DNA from: Methanoregulaceae archaeon
GTDB lineage: Archaea; Halobacteriota; Methanomicrobia; Methanomicrobiales; Methanospirillaceae
Direction of reading: 5' to 3'
DNA length: 8,431 nt
Assembly (NCBI GenBank): GCA_028679275.1
Contig: JAJRBV010000121.1
Location: forward strand, 1-8,431
Under the pieces are notes generated by a model that worked only from the letters and a program-made list of their open reading frames with translations, did no database searches and had not been told where the DNA came from. A program made the position numbers and the translations under genes. Positions 5,978 through 8,431 of this stretch are shown here, in pieces; the stretch's first letter is position 1, and each line of letters starts with the position of its first letter.

Positions 5978-7591
5978 ATGAAGCCACTGATCACGGTAGA
6001 TTCTATCTGCATGGACTTCGATGGAAAACGGGTCCTTGAAAATATATCTTTTACGATTGGTGAAGGGGAAGTCCTCGGGATTATCGGGAGGAGCGGGGCA
6101 GGAAAGACCGTCCTCATGCATCTTATTCGAGGTGTTGAGCAACCTCCGACTTCCGGGAAGATCATCTACCATGTCTCGGCATGCGATACATGTGAATATG
6201 TAGCAGTAGGCAGCGCTTCAGGATCCCCCTGCCCTAAATGCGGTGGCACATTGAAAGCGATTGATATTGATCTGTGGGACGAGAAAAACAGCGTCATGAA
6301 GCGGAGGATCATGAGGAGCACGGCTATCATGTTCCAGAGAACATTTGCCCTTTATGGTAATGATCGCGTGATCGAAAACGTCCTGCATGCTCTTGATGAT
6401 ATTGATTATTCCCAGGATAAAGCGATCAACCGTGCTGCCGATCTCCTCGACCAGGTACGACTCTCTCACCGCATGATGCATATCGCCCGTGACCTCTCCG
6501 GTGGTGAAAAGCAACGGGTTGTCCTCGCCAGGCAGCTTGCCAAAGAGCCATTCCTCCTCTTTGCCGATGAACCCACCGGAACCCTTGACCCGCAGACCGC
6601 TCATCTTGTCCACAGCATGCTTACCGAAGCGGCTACAGCAAACAACATGGGAATGGTGGTCACCTCCCACTTTTCGCAGGTGATTGAGGAAGTTGCCGAC
6701 CGTGCCCTGTTCCTTGAGAACGGTCTGATTACAGGACTCGGGGAACCAAAAGAGATAATCCGGAAATTCATGGAGGGAGTCGATGATACTGAAGAGCATG
6801 AAACTCCGGAATTCGGGGAGATCATGCTTACCTCACGGGACATATACAAGCGCTACATCTCGGTAGACCGGGGGGTTGTCAAGGCAGTAAACGGCGTGAG
6901 TTTTGAGGTTAAGGCAAAGGAGATATTCGGGATCATCGGAAAAAGTGGAGCGGGAAAAACAACCCTCTCACGAATCATATCAGGGGTTATCGAACCAACT
7001 TCAGGTGAGATGAATATCCGGATCGGAGACGATCTCGTGGATATGACAAAACCGGGCATCGAGAATCGCGGGCGGGCCAAGGGATACATAGGCCTGCTCC
7101 ACCAGGAGTACGACCTTTATCCCCACCGTACCGTCCTTGACAATCTCACCGATGCCATCGGGCTTGAGTTTCCAAAGGAACTCGCCATGCGAAAGGCTAT
7201 CCTCACCCTGAAGATGGCAGGATTCCAGGAGGGAACGAGCCGGGAGATCCTTGACCGCCACCCGGGTCAGCTCTCTGAGGGGGAACGACACAGGGTTGCC
7301 CTTGCACAGGTGCTCATTCGTGAACCCAGGCTGATCATCCTTGATGAGCCAACAGGGACAATGGACCCGCTGACAAAAATCGATGTCAAACATTCCATTC
7401 TGCATGCCCGCGAAGAAATGGACGAGACTTTTATCGTTGTCTCCCATGATATGGACTTTGTTAAGGACATCTGTGACCGGCTTGCCCTGATGAGGGGGGG
7501 AAAGATCATCCAGATCGGTAAAACGGACGAAGTCCTTGCAAGCCTTACCGATGATGAGCGCCAGATTATGGGAAAAGCCTCATCGGTATGA
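5978..7591 (+). CDS. atwA: methyl-coenzyme M reductase activation component A2 (double ABC ATPase)
   Basis: The 537-residue product has two ABC ATPase domains in one chain and no membrane segment, as in methanogen component A2, which supplies ATP-driven energy for reductive activation of the nickel cofactor F430 in methyl-coenzyme M reductase. Domain 1 has Walker A GRSGAGKT (37-44), signature LSGGEKQR (173-180), and Walker B with Glu198 in [10 protein letters not shown]. Between Walker A and the signature sits a four-cysteine insert, CDTC (69-72) and CPKC (85-88), a likely zinc or metal knuckle. Domain 2 has Walker A GKSGAGKT (321-328), a variant signature LSEGERHR (432-439), and Walker B with Glu457 in [10 protein letters not shown]. 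The purine-rich Shine-Dalgarno site supports the start. Its stop overlaps the marker 3 start by ATGA, and the two proteins are known partners in the activation machinery. A generic ABC transporter ATPase is the alternative, but the cysteine insert, fused domains and neighbour argue against it. Confidence 0.93.
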   Translation: MKPLITVDSICMDFDGKRVLENISFTIGEGEVLGIIGRSGAGKTVLMHLIRGVEQPPTSGKIIYHVSACDTCEYVAVGSASGSPCPKCGGTLKAIDIDLWDEKNSVMKRRIMRSTAIMFQRTFALYGNDRVIENVLHALDDIDYSQDKAINRAADLLDQVRLSHRMMHIARDLSGGEKQRVVLARQLAKEPFLLFADEPTGTLDPQTAHLVHSMLTEAATANNMGMVVTSHFSQVIEEVADRALFLENGLITGLGEPKEIIRKFMEGVDDTEEHETPEFGEIMLTSRDIYKRYISVDRGVVKAVNGVSFEVKAKEIFGIIGKSGAGKTTLSRIISGVIEPTSGEMNIRIGDDLVDMTKPGIENRGRAKGYIGLLHQEYDLYPHRTVLDNLTDAIGLEFPKELAMRKAILTLKMAGFQEGTSREILDRHPGQLSEGERHRVALAQVLIREPRLIILDEPTGTMDPLTKIDVKHSILHAREEMDETFIVVSHDMDFVKDICDRLALMRGGKIIQIGKTDEVLASLTDDERQIMGKASSV

Positions 7592-8431
7592 TGATGCCCA
7601 CCATACGCATTGACGGTCACAATATCGAGATCAGAGAGGGGGAACGCCTTTCCGATCTGGTCCCTGATAAAGATCCCCTGTGTTCCGTCGCAGTTATCCG
7701 GCCCGCAACTCGTGAATCGGCCCGGATGTCCAGCTTTAAAGTCCTTACTACCCAGGGTGAGATTACTATCGAGCCTGCTGGTGAAGGCCCGGGAATTCTT
7801 GCAATGCTATCCCAAGGAGTGCCTCTCCCGATGCACTGGCAGGACCGGTATTCAGCCGCGTTTGGTCCTTTTGGAAGCGGAATCCGCCCTGACAGGACCC
7901 CTCACCTGTATGAGAGGGGAGAAGTTGTACTCGGGTGCGGTGGCTATGATCCCAAGCGATCATACCTCATGTTCTCAAAGATGCGGCATTCAGCCGATTT
8001 CGGATCAGATAATACCCGGGGGGTCATTGGCAGGGTTGTTTCCGGTATGGGAGTGCTTGACCGGTGGAAGATCGGAGATGCGATAACAGGGATCGAGCAG
8101 GTGATCAGCTGGGCTGACACCAGCCGCTCATTCACGACCAGCAGCAACGATCTTATTCTCGAGGACGGGATGGCCATCATCACTCGTGTCGCAGTAAAAG
8201 CTGCAGGATATGAAAACGGCCGGATCGATACAACAACTGCAGAGAGCGTGGAGCACCTGCTTCTCACCTACGAAGAGGGATTGTTCCATGCTGGAAGGTC
8301 GGGGAGTACCCATATCGCCGATATCCGCCGGATCGGGACTGATGTACCTGAAGAGAACCGCCTTCCACGAAGGGAGGGTCTTGTGACGGTCAGAACCCGT
8401 GGAAGAGGAAGGGGGAGCATATATATTTATA
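7588..8431 (+). CDS. mmp3: methanogenesis marker protein 3 (UPF0288), N-terminal part
   Basis: The frame is open from ATG 7588 to the end of the window, giving 281 residues without a stop; the family is about 500 residues, so roughly half is present. The N-terminus (IRIDGHNIEIREGERLSDLV, residues 6-25) looks like a small beta-grasp fold. Next come GPFGSGIRPDRTPHLYERG (93-111), VLGCGGYDPKRSYLMFS (114-130) and HSADFGS then GVIGRVVSG (134-153) with KIGD (161-164), a cyclophilin-like core characteristic of marker 3. The visible end, GRGRGSIYIY, matches a conserved part of the family. Three ATG codons stand in a row (7588, 7591, 7594); the first gives an ATGA overlap with atwA, and any may be used. 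No Shine-Dalgarno site is evident, so translation is probably coupled to atwA. Marker 3 has been found with component A2 and McrC in the methyl-coenzyme M reductase activation complex; its own biochemical activity is not settled. Confidence 0.88.
   Translation, partial: MMMPTIRIDGHNIEIREGERLSDLVPDKDPLCSVAVIRPATRESARMSSFKVLTTQGEITIEPAGEGPGILAMLSQGVPLPMHWQDRYSAAFGPFGSGIRPDRTPHLYERGEVVLGCGGYDPKRSYLMFSKMRHSADFGSDNTRGVIGRVVSGMGVLDRWKIGDAITGIEQVISWADTSRSFTTSSNDLILEDGMAIITRVAVKAAGYENGRIDTTTAESVEHLLLTYEEGLFHAGRSGSTHIADIRRIGTDVPEENRLPRREGLVTVRTRGRGRGSIYIY

Noticed and set aside
6218..6799. Minus-strand open frame within atwA
   Set aside because: It is antisense to conserved ABC motifs and shows no domain of its own.
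1..8431. CRISPR array, tRNA, insertion sequence or attachment site
   Set aside because: No spaced direct repeats, cloverleaf, transposase or terminal inverted repeats were found; nearly all sequence is explained by conserved genes.

Overview
The window looks like a chromosomal segment of a methanogenic archaeon, most probably of the order Methanomicrobiales (a Methanoregula/Methanosphaerula-like GC level and protein style; this placement is inference). The strongest evidence is the methanogenesis-specific pair atwA (methyl-coenzyme M reductase activation component A2) and methanogenesis marker protein 3. A RadB recombinase paralogue, an archaeal ribose-1,5-bisphosphate isomerase and an archaeal TATA element with a purine-rich Shine-Dalgarno site agree with it. 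I see no mobile element, CRISPR array, tRNA or rRNA. Coding density is very high; the longest gap is 118 bases.

Layout. (1) Positions 5-3106, plus strand: a tight four-gene unit, larC - radB - membrane-anchored thioredoxin-like protein - ccdA-like thiol transporter. Every junction is a 4-base ATGA stop/start overlap. (2) Positions 3134-5024, minus strand: dapF (diaminopimelate epimerase) downstream of the ribose-1,5-bisphosphate isomerase gene, with a 118-base gap that holds a likely dapF promoter and a perfect 7-bp hairpin stem. dapF converges on ccdA with only 27 bases between the stop codons. (3) Positions 5025-5084: a short divergent intergenic region with a perfect TGTACT/AGTACA palindrome. 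(4) Positions 5085-5897, plus strand: a soluble P-type-ATPase-like HAD protein with Ala at the usual acid/base position. (5) Positions 5898-5977: a clear archaeal promoter and Shine-Dalgarno site. (6) Positions 5978-8431, plus strand: atwA and, overlapping it by ATGA, the methanogenesis marker 3 gene, which is cut by the right edge of the window.

How the genes may work together. The thioredoxin-like protein and CcdA form a plausible redox relay: CcdA carries electrons across the membrane to the CxxC protein anchored on the outer face. AtwA and marker protein 3 belong to the ATP-dependent machinery that reductively activates the nickel enzyme methyl-coenzyme M reductase. LarC (a nickel-inserting enzyme family) lies within 5 kb of this set, but nothing in the sequence proves a functional link. 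The isomerase points to AMP/ribose bisphosphate metabolism feeding a form III RuBisCO, and DapF to lysine biosynthesis by the diaminopimelate route.
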